Positions 17,546 through 29,100 of a stretch of DNA of 64,000 bases are shown piece by piece. Numbering within the stretch: position 1 is the first letter of the stretch; each line of letters opens with the position of its first letter. The DNA is from Oscillospiraceae bacterium (lineage in GTDB: Bacteria > Bacillota > Clostridia > Oscillospirales > CAG-272), in assembly GCA_015065385.1 (NCBI GenBank), contig SVQK01000084.1:1-64000 (forward strand), read 5' to 3'. The notes below the pieces were generated by a model. The model was given only the letters and a program-made list of their open reading frames with translations, ran no database searches and had not been told where the DNA came from. The position numbers and the translations under genes were made by a program.

Positions 17546-19945
17546 ATGAAACGCACGATCGGAAAAGCCCTCGCCCTTCTCGTCTCCCTCGCCCTGATTC
17601 TGGGACTGTTCCCGGGATGCCAAAAGAACGCCCCGGCGGAGGAGGAAGAGACAAAAAACGAAAATATCCTCACGAACATCTACGACCGGGTGAGCGGCGC
17701 GGACTCGGCGGGCATGCTGAACACCTTCGTCCGCCCGTGGTGGGACGGGGAGAGCGGCACGCTGACCTATGTCACAACGGAATACAAAGAGGAAACCGTC
17801 CCCTCTGAGAAGGCGGAGGATCCGGAAGACGGGGATGCGCTTGTCCGGTATTCCGTCTGCTCCCTCGTCACGCTCTCCGAGGACGGGACCTCCTCATCCG
17901 CGGAAATCCTCGACGACCGGGACGGTTACGGACTCGGCTGCGGGATGCTCGACGCGGACGGCCTCACCTGCGCGGTCTACGCCTATAACGGGAACAACCG
18001 CCGCATCCTGCTCAGCCGGTACGAGATCGAATCCGACAGCTGGACCTTCGGGGAGGACCTCTCCGCCCTGTTCGCGCAGAAGCCCTATTCCCTCTCCGGC
18101 CTTCGTTCCGACGGGAACGGGACGCTTTACGCCGCCTCGGACCGGGAGGTTTTGTTCCTCACCCCGGACGGGCAGAAGAAAGGCTCCGTCGTCCCCGACA
18201 TTTCCGGGGGCGGGGAGATCTCCGGCCTTTACGCCTCCCCGGACGGGCGGATCTTCGCCGCGATCACCTACATGAGCGGGAACCCGGAGGCGGTTGAAAT
18301 CCTCGGGCCCTCCGGGACGGTCGGCGAGCGCATCCACATCGACGGAAACATGCGGGACGGGGACGGAGAATATCTCTTCTTCTGCTCGGAAAACGACGGA
18401 ATCTGGGGCTATCGGGAAACGGCGGACGGCATCGGGAAAGAGCTTTTGCTCGACTACGTCAATTCCGGGATCCTCTGGTCGGAGTCGAGATTTTTCGGCG
18501 CGGCGGGAGGGCGGATGTTCATCCTTGTGTCCGAGAACGGCGCGTTCCAGTCCGGCGGGACCATGACGATCTATCAGCCCGGCGAGGATATCGATCTGAC
18601 GGACGCCGAGACCCTGACCGTCGCGTACATCGGATTTCTGCCGACATCCATGACGGAGGCGGTAAACCGGTTCCGGCAGGATCACCCGGACGTGGCGGTG
18701 GTGCTGGACGATTTCGGCGAATACAACACGAACGAGAACTGGCGGGGCGGCTACGACAAGCTGGCGCGGGATATGGCAACGGGCCTGTACAAGCCGGACA
18801 TCGTTCTGGGAAACAACAACGCCCCTCACATCACGCCGCTTTTGGAGAAGGGCCTTTACACGGACCTCACCCCCTTTATCGAGGCGGACGAAACGGTGAA
18901 TCGGGACAATCTCTTCGACTGCGTGGAGCGGATGTTCGACGACGGCCGGGGCGGGATCTGGGGCACCGCGGCCAACTTCACCCTCGGATCCCTCGTCTCC
19001 ACGCCGGAGTTTTTGGGAAAATACGCCGAGCAGGGCTATTGGACCCTCGAAGACGTGCTCGACACCATCGACGGGCTGCCCGAAGACTGCGAATTCATGC
19101 TCGGCCTCAACCGGACCATTCCGCCGCTTCTCGAATACGGAGCCTATATGGAGTTCATCGACCGGAAGGCGGGAACCTGCTCCTTCGACGATCCGGTGTT
19201 CCTCCGCTATCTCAATTACGTCAACACCCTGCCGTCCTATGAAGAGGCCGCCTCGAAATCCCTCTACGCGGGGCTCGACGGCGACGGGCAGGCAGAGGCG
19301 CGGATTTCCGGAAAGATCCGGGTTACAGTCGGCGGCAACAGCGGCGCACTCAACGACACGAGCAGGCTCCGGCGGCTGATCACCCAGTTCGGAACGAAGG
19401 ACTGGATCCTGATTGGCTATCCGGCCCCGGTAAAACGCCCGGGCGCGGGAATCTCGGCGGGGACCCAGACGGCGGTCGTCATCACCTCCTTCTGCGAGGA
19501 TCCGGAGCTGGCGTGGGATCTGGTCCGCCGCTCCTTCACGGGCAAGGGGGGACAGGGCGGCATCCCGGCGCTTCTCTCCACCTTCGACGAATTCCTCGAA
19601 GGGGGCGACAGCTGGACCGGCGGCTTATCGTGGTACGACACCCAATTTGAAGATCTCTACGCACACCACGGATACAACGGCATGGAGCGCCCTCTCTCCA
19701 ACGCGATCACCGAGGATGAAATGGAATTCCCCGGGATCCTCTCGACCTTCACAAGAGAAGACCGGGACAAATATGTGAAGATCTTCAACGATGCTGGCTG
19801 CACGCCGGACGAAGCGGGGATCGACGAGATCTACGACATCCTCTATGAAGAAATGTCGGCCTTCCTCGGCGGCGTCGGCACGGCTGAAGACTGCGCGGCG
19901 AAGATACAATCGCGGGTTTCCATCTGGCTGGCGGAGAACCGGTGA
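17546..19945 (+). CDS. Propeller-SBP lipoprotein, AENR-stop subfamily, paralog 8
   Basis: Surface lipoprotein of 799 aa with lipobox LFPGC (Cys25). The start at 17546 begins the signal peptide and is preceded by AAAGGA. Residues about 60-350 are propeller-like, with repeated units such as GTLYAASDREVLFLTPDGQ and GRIFAAITYMS. The SBP-like half begins near 355 (LTVAYIGFLPTSM). It has the ligand-domain motif GLYKPDIVLGNNN near 410 and ends SRVSIWLAENR. It is on the strand opposite the minus-strand seven but belongs to the same architecture. The following gene shares its C-terminus. Confidence 0.8.
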   Translation: MKRTIGKALALLVSLALILGLFPGCQKNAPAEEEETKNENILTNIYDRVSGADSAGMLNTFVRPWWDGESGTLTYVTTEYKEETVPSEKAEDPEDGDALVRYSVCSLVTLSEDGTSSSAEILDDRDGYGLGCGMLDADGLTCAVYAYNGNNRRILLSRYEIESDSWTFGEDLSALFAQKPYSLSGLRSDGNGTLYAASDREVLFLTPDGQKKGSVVPDISGGGEISGLYASPDGRIFAAITYMSGNPEAVEILGPSGTVGERIHIDGNMRDGDGEYLFFCSENDGIWGYRETADGIGKELLLDYVNSGILWSESRFFGAAGGRMFILVSENGAFQSGGTMTIYQPGEDIDLTDAETLTVAYIGFLPTSMTEAVNRFRQDHPDVAVVLDDFGEYNTNENWRGGYDKLARDMATGLYKPDIVLGNNNAPHITPLLEKGLYTDLTPFIEADETVNRDNLFDCVERMFDDGRGGIWGTAANFTLGSLVSTPEFLGKYAEQGYWTLEDVLDTIDGLPEDCEFMLGLNRTIPPLLEYGAYMEFIDRKAGTCSFDDPVFLRYLNYVNTLPSYEEAASKSLYAGLDGDGQAEARISGKIRVTVGGNSGALNDTSRLRRLITQFGTKDWILIGYPAPVKRPGAGISAGTQTAVVITSFCEDPELAWDLVRRSFTGKGGQGGIPALLSTFDEFLEGGDSWTGGLSWYDTQFEDLYAHHGYNGMERPLSNAITEDEMEFPGILSTFTREDRDKYVKIFNDAGCTPDEAGIDEIYDILYEEMSAFLGGVGTAEDCAAKIQSRVSIWLAENR

Positions 19946-19984
19946 GCATCGCTTTCATACGACAGCGGACAAATAAAAACGGCC

Positions 19985-20013
19985 TTGCGCTCCCGAAGAA
20001 AGTATGATAAAAT
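19985..20013 (+). promoter_or_regulatory. Possible promoter for paralog 9
   Basis: TTGCGC, 17 bp and TAAAAT in the 106-bp gap before the gene. The -35 is poor (3 of 6), so co-transcription with the upstream paralog is equally likely. Confidence 0.35.
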
Positions 20014-20051
20014 GGAGCATCGGGAAAAAACCGGTTTCCGGGGGGAACAGA

Positions 20052-22571
20052 ATGAAAAGGACAGAAAACAGATCCGTTCGGGGAGCGCTGCGCCGGACAG
20101 CCGCGCTTTTGTGCGCCGTGCTTGTGACGCTGACCGGGTGTGAAAAGAAAACGGAGGGCGGGCAGAACGGGGCCGCTCCGACCGGGGCAGCGGTCAGTTC
20201 TGCGGTGGGGGAATATGAGCCTATCACAAACGCGGATTCGCTGACGGGCGTGTACCGTCCGGCGGAGACCTACGGCTTCGAGGGCGAACGGCTGGACGGC
20301 ATCTCCTCCCCGCTCTACGACGAGGAGACCGGGAGCCTCACCGCCTTCTCGATCCTCGAAAAAGAAGTCCCCCAGACGGACGAAAACGGCGATCCCGTCT
20401 ATATGCTGCCCGGCATTCAGGCGACGGAGCTATTCTATACGGCTACCCTGCGCACGCTCCTGCCCGATGGGACGTGTACGGACGCCGTACCCCTGCCCAT
20501 GCCGGAGGGACACATTTTTTACAAGGGCGGGATTGCGGAAAACGGGGTGTGGTACGTCTCGTACGATACGTCCGCCGCTTTGAACGACCCGGAGCGGTAC
20601 GCGCTGAATCGGACGGACCGGGACGGCGGGGAGCACCGGAGCCTGTTTGTCCCGGAGATCTTCGCCAACCCGATCGACACGGCACAGCAGACCCGTCTGA
20701 ATGCCGCGCTGTTTTCGGACGGTTCTTTAGCCGTCGGACTCGGATATGAGATCGCGGTGCTGGACCGGGAGCTGAACCGCCTGTACTCCGTCGCGGTGGA
20801 CGAAGAGATTGAAGCGCTCGCTCCGCGTACAGACGGCGGGATCCTGATCCTCTCGGGTTCTTCTCACGAGAGAAAAATCCGGACGCTCGGCGTTGGAGAG
20901 GACCGTCTCACGCTCTTCGCCGATCTGAACGGATCCACGGATCAGATCTTCTTCGGCCCGGGCGCGGATTACTACGGGCTGGACCGGGAGGGGATCTACG
21001 CCGCGCGGGATGGAGAAATCGTCCGGCTGATGAACCGGCAGAATTCCGGCCTCTCCGGAACCGTTTTCCCGATCGAAGCCGCCGCGCCGGAGGTGTTCAT
21101 CCTCGTCGTCATGACCGATTCGGGAGAGGGCGAAAACTCGATTTCCCTCTACCGGAGCGCGGGGGACATCGATCTATCGACGGTCAGGGTGATCGAAATC
21201 GCTTCGACGATGTACTACCTGTCGCAGGAACTCGAGATGAAAATCGCAAAATACAACCGCGAGCATCCCGAAACGCGGGTGGTGGTCACGGTGGCGGTGA
21301 ACGACAGCGTGCCGTTCGAGGAACGCTTCGACCGCCTGTGCTTCGATCTGGGGAACGGATTCTACAAGCCGGACATCATCCTCTCATCCAACAACGCAAA
21401 CCCGCCGAAACTCTTCGACACCGTCCTCGGGAAGCACCTCTACCGCGACCTTACGCCCTATCTCGAGAAGGATCCCGACGTGAAGCTCGACGATCTCTTC
21501 GGCATGGTGCGCTCGTATTTCACGGACAAGGACGGCGGACTCTGGGGGATCACCCCGACCTTCCGCCTCCGCGCGCCCACCGGAAGAAGCGACATTCTCG
21601 GCAAATACGCGCAGAAAGGACACTGGACGCTGGAGGAGGAGCTGGATTTTCTCGGATCCCTGCCAAAAGGAACGGTCGGCATCCACGAACTCACTCAGGC
21701 AAACTGGCAGCGAAACCTGCTCGGCCCCTCGGGTTTCAACCGCTGGATCGACTACGATGCGGCAACATGTCATTTCGACCGTGAAGATTTCGGCAGACTC
21801 CTGCGGTATCTCTCCACCCTTCCGAAGGATTACGAAGAATACGAACGCCGGGCGGGGTTCTGGGCGGGCGTGAGCAGCGAGGAAAAATACCGGTATTACG
21901 TCCCGTATCAGAACGGGGAGATCGCGCTGACCAATGAAAATCTCGACGGCGTGATGAGCTTCTACTCCACCCGAGAGAAATTCGGAACAGCCGGCGGCAA
22001 TACGGATGAGACGCTCTGTCACATCGGCTTTCCGACTGAAAACGGACTGGACGCCGTGGAGTTTTCGACGGATTCTCTGTGCATCCTCACGTCCTACTGC
22101 TCCGATCCGGACGCCGCATGGGACGTGATCCGCTCCCTCTTCGGCGATCCGGAAAGCTTCGGCGGCGGAATCAACGGGGATGTCAACGCCATCTTTTTCA
22201 ACTACTCGTTCTCCTCGCTGAAATCCGTGTTTGACGGTCAGGCGAAGATCTTCGATACCTATTTCATCGAGCGAGCGGTTCTTCCGGGGGATCCCTTTCC
22301 GAGTTCACTCGTTCTGCCCCGCGCGGCCGGAAGCATACCGACGCCGACGAGAGGAGGGCAGGTCATCGTCTATGACCGGGACTTCATCGGAGGCATCCGC
22401 TCTCTCCTCGACAACGCGGCCTGCTCGCCCTATATTGACTACACCCCCGCGGAGATCAAGGACATCATCTTCGAGGAGGTCTCGGCCTACCTCGGCGGCG
22501 GGGCGGACGCGGATCGGTGCGTGAAAAACATTCAGTCCCGCGTGTCCATCTGGCTCGCGGAGAACCGGTGA
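20052..22571 (+). CDS. Propeller-SBP lipoprotein, AENR-stop subfamily, paralog 9
   Basis: Surface lipoprotein of 839 aa, the largest of the nine. The start at 20052 follows GGGGGAACAG. A basic N-region of about 16 residues precedes the hydrophobic core, and the lipobox is LTGC (Cys30). The propeller-like half is about 60-370. The SBP-like half begins near 377, with GFYKPDIILSSNNANPP near 430, and ends SRVSIWLAENR as in paralog 8. A terminator follows at 22591-22620. Confidence 0.8.
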   Translation: MKRTENRSVRGALRRTAALLCAVLVTLTGCEKKTEGGQNGAAPTGAAVSSAVGEYEPITNADSLTGVYRPAETYGFEGERLDGISSPLYDEETGSLTAFSILEKEVPQTDENGDPVYMLPGIQATELFYTATLRTLLPDGTCTDAVPLPMPEGHIFYKGGIAENGVWYVSYDTSAALNDPERYALNRTDRDGGEHRSLFVPEIFANPIDTAQQTRLNAALFSDGSLAVGLGYEIAVLDRELNRLYSVAVDEEIEALAPRTDGGILILSGSSHERKIRTLGVGEDRLTLFADLNGSTDQIFFGPGADYYGLDREGIYAARDGEIVRLMNRQNSGLSGTVFPIEAAAPEVFILVVMTDSGEGENSISLYRSAGDIDLSTVRVIEIASTMYYLSQELEMKIAKYNREHPETRVVVTVAVNDSVPFEERFDRLCFDLGNGFYKPDIILSSNNANPPKLFDTVLGKHLYRDLTPYLEKDPDVKLDDLFGMVRSYFTDKDGGLWGITPTFRLRAPTGRSDILGKYAQKGHWTLEEELDFLGSLPKGTVGIHELTQANWQRNLLGPSGFNRWIDYDAATCHFDREDFGRLLRYLSTLPKDYEEYERRAGFWAGVSSEEKYRYYVPYQNGEIALTNENLDGVMSFYSTREKFGTAGGNTDETLCHIGFPTENGLDAVEFSTDSLCILTSYCSDPDAAWDVIRSLFGDPESFGGGINGDVNAIFFNYSFSSLKSVFDGQAKIFDTYFIERAVLPGDPFPSSLVLPRAAGSIPTPTRGGQVIVYDRDFIGGIRSLLDNAACSPYIDYTPAEIKDIIFEEVSAYLGGGADADRCVKNIQSRVSIWLAENR

Positions 22572-22590
22572 GGCCGGATCATCACAGACA

Positions 22591-22620
22591 ACGGAACGGC
22601 GGGGAAACCCGCTTTTTCCG
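22591..22620 (+). terminator. Rho-independent terminator after paralog 9
   Basis: GCGGG-GAAA-CCCGC followed by five T, flanked by ACGGAA/TTCCGT that can lengthen the stem. Confidence 0.7.
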
Positions 22621-22695
22621 TTTAAGGCGAGCTCTCGGCCCGATCCGCGGGGGCGGCTTTCCTGATTTTGCAAAATAAAAAATCTCTCCGCCCTC

Positions 22696-22724
22696 TTGAC
22701 AAAGCAAATCGGATGTGATAGACT
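22696..22724 (+). promoter_or_regulatory. Promoter of the BlaI/BlaR1-like operon
   Basis: TTGACA, 17 bp and TAGACT. The imperfect repeat at 22733-22754 lies directly downstream at the expected transcript start. Confidence 0.8.
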
Positions 22725-22732
22725 ACAGAAAA

Positions 22733-22754
22733 GGTCGGTCGCAGCAGACCAACC
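22733..22754 (+). promoter_or_regulatory. Candidate operator for the BlaI-like repressor
   Basis: GGTCGGTC and GACCAACC form an inverted repeat (7 of 8 pairs, 6-bp spacer) covering the predicted +1 region. The half-site differs from the classical BlaI/MecI TACA box, so binding by the adjacent repressor is an inference. Confidence 0.45.
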
Positions 22755-22784
22755 AGAAAACGGAGCGCAGGGAGTATTTTGACA

Positions 22785-23147
22785 ATGGAAGACTTGAGAC
22801 TGTTTGAAAGCGAATTTCGGTTCATGACGCTGGTGTGGGACAACGAGCCCGTCTCGTCCATGAAGCTGGCGGAGCTGTGCGCGGAAAAACTGAAATGGAA
22901 GAAATCCACCGCCTTCACCATGCTCAAAAAGATGTGCGAAAAGGGGTTCGCAAGGAACGACCGCGCCGTCGTGACCTCCCTCGTCTCCCGGGAGGCGGTG
23001 CGGACGGCGGAGTCGGAGCGCGTGGTGGAGAACACCTTCGCGGGATCCCTGCCGAATTTCCTCGTCTCCTTCCTCGGCTCGAAGAAGCTGTCCCGGGAAG
23101 AGACCGAACGGCTGATCCGCCTCATCGAAGAACACAGGGAGGAATGA
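22785..23147 (+). CDS. BlaI/MecI/CopY-family transcriptional repressor
   Basis: Protein of 120 aa, the usual length for the family. A winged-helix DNA-binding domain occupies about 1-72 (FMTLVWDNEPVSS, then KKSTAFTMLKKMCEKGF as the recognition region). A helical dimerisation and cleavage-site region follows (SREETERLIRLIEEH). I prefer the ATG at 22785, 10 bp after GGGAG, to a TTG two codons upstream. Family members bind as dimers, repress their own operon and are cut when the cognate membrane metalloprotease is activated. The gene is followed 1 bp later by that receptor gene. Confidence 0.88.
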   Translation: MEDLRLFESEFRFMTLVWDNEPVSSMKLAELCAEKLKWKKSTAFTMLKKMCEKGFARNDRAVVTSLVSREAVRTAESERVVENTFAGSLPNFLVSFLGSKKLSREETERLIRLIEEHREE

Positions 23148-23148
23148 C

Positions 23149-26100
23149 ATGGCCGGCCTGTTTCTTTCGATCCTCTCCATGAGCCTGACGGGATCCGCGG
23201 TGATTCTGGCGGTTCTTTTGGCGAGGGTTTGCCTGCGCCGCGCGCCGAAGAAGGTCTCGTACCTTCTCTGGATCCCCGTGGCGTTCCGGCTGATCTGCCC
23301 GGTGAGTTTTTCTACTCCGCTGTCCCTGTTCCGGCTTCCGGGACTGGAGGCGGAGGTCTCGCACATCTCCGCGGCTCTGTCGGAGAATATCGATACAGTT
23401 GACATCCGGCTTGACGGGTCGGAAACAACCCCGTCCGGACCGGCTGATTCCGCCGCGCCTTCCCCGGCCTCGGATCCGGTCGAACCCATCTCGATGCCCG
23501 ATACCGCGGAACCGGCGGAACCCGCGCTTCCCGTTCCGACCGGCGGACAAACCCCGCCCGCTCCGGAGAACGAAACGCCCGCGCTGTCCGTTGACGATCC
23601 GGCTCCGGCGGAACAGACCCCGGCGAACGAACGGCCCGCCGAGCCCGTATGGGAGAATCCCGCTGCTGTGACGGAGCTCCCGCCCGTGACGCAGACGATC
23701 CCGTCCGGGAATGACGGCACGCCCGCGCCGACGCATGCCGGGGAACCGGCTTCGGACCCGGAACTCCCGGTACAGCCGGTACAGCCGGACGGGACTGCCG
23801 ATGAAACGCCCGATCTGCCCCCGCCGGATTCCTCCGAAGAATCGTTGACGTTTTGGGAACGCATCGCGGGGATCCGGGCAAGGATCCTCACGCCGCTGTC
23901 GGTCGTTTGGCTGGCGGGCGTCGCGGCGGTCCTGCTCTACGGCGTCGTCAGCACGCTGGCGATCCGGCGGATGATGGCGACGGCGGTCTGGCGGGAGGAC
24001 AACGTCTGGGAATCCGACCGGATGCGCTCGCCCTTCATCCTCGGACTGATCCGCCCGAAAATCTACATCCCCTTCGGACTGGAGGGGGACTGCCGCCGGT
24101 ATGTGCTGGCCCATGAGCGGTACCATCTCCGGTGCCGGGACGATCTCACCAAGGCAGCAGGATGGGGGATCCTCGCCCTGCACTGGTTCAATCCGCTGGT
24201 GTGGCTGGCATTCCGTCTCATGTCCCGGGATATGGAGATGCGGTGCGACGAGGCGGTGCTCTCCGGATCCGCGGACGAAGCGGGAAACGCGGGGATCGCC
24301 AGGGCGTACAGCATGTCCCTGCTGTCCTTCGCCGCCGACGAGCAGATCCGCTTTCCCCTCTCCCCGGCCTTCGGCGAGTGCGACGTGGAAACCCGCATCC
24401 GCCGCATCCTCGACTGGAAAAAACCGAAGATCTGGGTCTCCGTGCTGGCGGGCGTTCTCGTTCTCGCCGTGATCCTCGTCTGCGCGTCCGATCCCGTGAC
24501 CGCGGCGGATGAACCGACGGCGCAGGCCGCGACGGACGACACTCCGGAATCAGGACCGGACAGCACGCCGGACGAAGATAAAACCGCCGCGGAAACCGCC
24601 GCCTTTGTCCCCCTCACAAAGCTGCCCGCCGGGGACTGGACGCCGCTCGCCGCCGCTGCGGAAAACGTACTTTACACCACCGGCGGATGGATGGAGGGTT
24701 CTCTGTCCTCCTATGTCGCCGGATACTGGAACGGCTGGTACCGGGGAAACGGCGCGTTCTGTTCCACGACCCTTCACCTCATGCCTTATACGAAGGACTC
24801 CTTCCGCTGGATCGGCTCCGCGGGGGAGGTCTCCTATGACTACCGCGGGACGTACCGGATCGGGGAAGACGGCCTTCTCACCGCCCGGTTCGGCGCGGGG
24901 AACGATGAAGCGAAGCCCTTTGAAGCCGTGTTCCGGGTGCGGTACGACGCCCGGCACGACTACGGCACGGAATACCGCGAAGTCCTCGGGGTGACGCTGG
25001 TTTCCTCGACGGCCCCCGGATTTGACCCGTGGATCGGCCGGGAGCTTCCCATGACGGGAGCGCAGTGGTTCCGGGGAGATCTCAACGGAAATCCTGCGGA
25101 CGCGATCGTGAAGATGACGCCCGCAGACGGGGAGTTCTTTCCCCCGCCGGATGCGTTCTTCTGTGAAATGGACTCCGCCGATTTGGTCGTCGGCGAACAT
25201 CTCGACTCCTTTTCGCCGGAGGTCTCCTCCGTCGCTATGTCCGTATCCGATCTCGGCGATCTGATCCTTTACGCGGAACGGGCCGGGGAGAGCGGGAAAT
25301 TCCTTCTGACTTCCTTCCGCTGGCAGGGCGTGCGGGTTGACCTTCCCCGTCCCCTGCGCTTCGAGCCGTATCGGTTTCATCTTCTGCGCGGGGAGCAGTT
25401 CGCGTGGTTCACCGAATTTGACCGATTCGGAGAGTCCGCCGATACCATGGTTGTTTTTCTGACGGAGGACGGCGCGTACTGCCTCGACAGCAGGACGGCG
25501 GGACTCGGATACGCGCTCGCTCTGTGGCCGGAGCAGGACGGCAAAACCGTCGGCTGGTCTCGCACCAACCCCGATTTTCTGAACATGCAGACCTATGAAG
25601 AACTGCTCCGCTTCCGGGGACGGGAGGACGATTTCTGTTATGAAAGCGGCACGCTCCGGTACGACGGGGACGGGCGCTTTGTCTTCTCCTACAAAGAACG
25701 GCTGACCGGATCGGAGTGGTTTGAAGAGCAGAAGAAAACCGAACCGGAACGATACCCGGAAGAGACCTTCGGGAGCATGAGTTTCCGGGAGTATCTCTCG
25801 GACTACCTGCCCCGCGAGATCCGGGACAACACCCTCCGCGCCAAGGGCCTGTTCACGCCGGAGGAAGCGGAAACCATCGCCTATCATCTGATTGACGGCA
25901 TGTCCCCGCGAACCATGGCGGACAAGGGCTTTGCGTTCGGCGCGGCTCAGGTTCAGGGATTTCTCATGCGCCTCGGTTTGATGACGCGCAACGCTGACAC
26001 ACACCCGTTCCCGGCGGCCCTTTCCTCCCTCTGGACCGAATGGCCGGACGGGGAGGGCATTTCCCGCGCGAACGCCTGCCGCATCGCGGAAGAGATGTTC

Positions 26101-29100
26101 GGCGTCTTTCCGAGCGCGCCGGGAGAGCTTTCGTCAAACCTGTTCCGCTACGACGAGGCGGGGGACCGGTTTGTCGTCAACCCGACCGGTGGCTCCCACG
26201 GGTATTTCACGATGGAAGACGTTTCGACCGTATGGGACGACGTCTCCGTGACCGTCCGCTTCCGGCTGGTGACCTATGTTCCGGACGGCACCGGCCAGTC
26301 CGCGGGGATCTATGCCGACGAGCGGACCGACTGCGGCGAATACCGGCTGATCTTCTATAAGACAAACAGCCTCTATACATGGGAGCTGCCCCGGATCCTG
26401 TTTGCCAAGCGCGGGGAGATCGAAGCGGACGGCGCCCCGGAGCCTCCCGTCGGCGACGAAGTGAAAGCCGCCATCGTGTACCCAGATTTCTTCGACGAGG
26501 AACAGCGAGACCTCTATGCCCGCGCCCTGGTTCTCTTCCCCGCGGTCTGGGGAACGAGCGGATCCTATATCGAAGACGCTTTTCCGCGGAAGGACGGCGA
26601 ACCCTTCGTGAGCGGGCGTCTCTGCCCGGCCGTCACGGTGTTCGACCCGGAAAGAGGCTATGATCTCTACTGCCATATCTGCCGCGGGCGGTACGAGAGG
26701 TGGGCGGATCTTGACGCCGCGGGACGCGCTCTCTTCACCGGGGAGCTGTGGGAATCGATCACCGGCCCCGGCCAAAGGTGCATGAACTACGGCGGGAAGA
26801 CCTGCGTGCAGGACGCGGACGCGGGAGGAAACGGATATGACCCGGCCCTCGACCGGTTTGAACTGGTGGAGAAAACCGAGGACAGGATCGTCTATTGGTT
26901 CATCACCTCGAATCGGGCGCGGGGGACATTTGAGATCGAAAGCTCCGAGCGGACGCTTGTCACGATGGTGAAGACGGCGGAGGGCTGGCGGTTCGGCTCC
27001 TTCCGGGTGGGGACCTGGCTGCCCGCGGGGACGGAGACGGAAAGAATGACCGTCCACGTCAATACCCCGGAGGAAGCCGAGAGCCTTGTCCGCATGCTCG
27101 TGCGCGACGTAATGGACGTCTCGTGGCGCGCCGGGCGGATTTCCTATACCCCGGCTGACGCGCTGAATCTGACGCAGGGGCTGAAAACGGCCTTCACCGA
27201 CGCCTTCTTCCCGTTCCGCGAGGCAGTATCCCACGACGGGCATACATGGAGGATCCATGCGGATCATATCCGGAACGCGGCGCGGGAACTCTTTGGCATC
27301 CGGGACTTCGACTACTTCGCCGCCGCCCGTGAGGTGTACGGGGAGGACGCGGACGTCTCCGCCTCGATTGACGGGATGGGCTGGATCTCCTTCCCTGCGG
27401 ACATCGGGAATCACACGGCGAGCTTCGACGTCTCCGAGCTCTACTCCTACGAGGAGAACGGAGCCGTCCGGGTGTTCGCCCATCTGGTGACCGCCTCCGA
27501 CGATTCCGGGGATCCGACGGACTGCGGGATCTACTGCTTCACCTTTGCGCCGAACTTCGACGGGCCGGGGCTGACGGTGGAGAGGACCGCCGCACAGTGG
27601 TCCCGCGCCGACGTTGAGGCGGAGATCGCGCGGCTCACCGGACAGCGCACCATCGCCGTGAACGACATGAACAGCGCGTCGGAGAGGACGGTCGAGCTGG
27701 AAGGGGAGATCCGCAAAATGCGCGTGATCCTCGAAGCGGAGTCCGGCGTCACGATAGAGGACAGGACCTACGCCTCCGCAAGACTCGAGGAACTGTACGC
27801 GAAGAGAGAACAGCAGGTCGCCCTCGCGGAGCGGTGTCTGAACGCCGTCAAAGAGTTCGCGGCGCGGATCCGGGTGTATGAGCAGATCCTTGCGGAGATG
27901 GACGGCGGGAGCTATACGGACGATCCGCTGTCCGCCCGGCTGCGTGGTCTGACGGCGGAGGATATTCTCTCCCTTGCATCGACCTTCGATCATATCACGG
28001 CGGAAGAGCTGGCTCCGATCCTGAACCGGACGGGGATTCTCGGCGGCCAGCCCGCTCCCGAAGATTTCCGCGCGTACTACACGCTGGACGTGTATCTCTC
28101 GGAAACGCCCTCCGGCGGATTCGGTTCCGAGAGCGAGACGCTCACCCTTTTCGCGGGGCTGGAGGAGGATCTTGTGCGGATCCTGTGGTCCGGAAAAGGT
28201 ACAAACACGGCGGAGGAGCGCTTCGTGCGGGACGCGGCCCTGTACCGGATCCTGCGCGAGAACTACCGTCTGCCGCTGATGGAGCAGATCGACGCGGACG
28301 CCTTTGAAAAATGGGGAGAGCCCGCCCGGGAACGCGCCGCCGAAACGGTCGAAAACACCCGCGGGATGGACGGACGCCCCGCGTTCACGGACTACCGGAT
28401 CGTCAGCTTTGCCGTGGCGGATACGTTCGAGCGGGACGGCGCGAAGTACACGGTCTGCTCATGGGATCCGGTCTATCTGACGAACGATCCGGACAATGTG
28501 GTCTGGGCGGGCGGCATGCTCCTCGACGCGGACGGACGGGTCGTCGGGGCGGAGCTTGAAACATACCTCGCGGAGCAGTGGACGGAATCCGGAACCCGGA
28601 CCGTGTTTCTCATGTGGGATCTCTACAACGGACCGGACAGAGAAACCGGCCTTGCATGGGGACGGGACCGGATCGTCGAAGCCTTTGAACGGCTCGAAAA
28701 CGAAGGGGATGGAATCAGTCAGGATCCGCTTTTATCCTACACCCTCGCTCCGGTCTTTACGGAATCCGTGAGGACAGGACTGTACAAGCGTGAAATCACG
28801 ATCCTCGGTTTTGAATCCGATTCCGCCCACTGCGAAGAAATCAACGCCTTTCTCGGGCAGGGCGAAGCGACCCGGGCGTCCTATCTGAACGGCGTCCGCG
28901 ACACGGAGCATCCCTCGCCGGAATGGTACGACAACTGGGTGCTGCGGATCTCGGCAAGCGGCGCGGAATACGGGGATCTGCTGTTTCTCACTGTGCGGAC
29001 GATCCGTCCGTCCACCTATATCGACGTGCCGCGGTACGACACGCTGATCCTCGACCGGAGGACCGACCGGCTGATTTCCCTCGACGAGGCGGCCTCCGCG

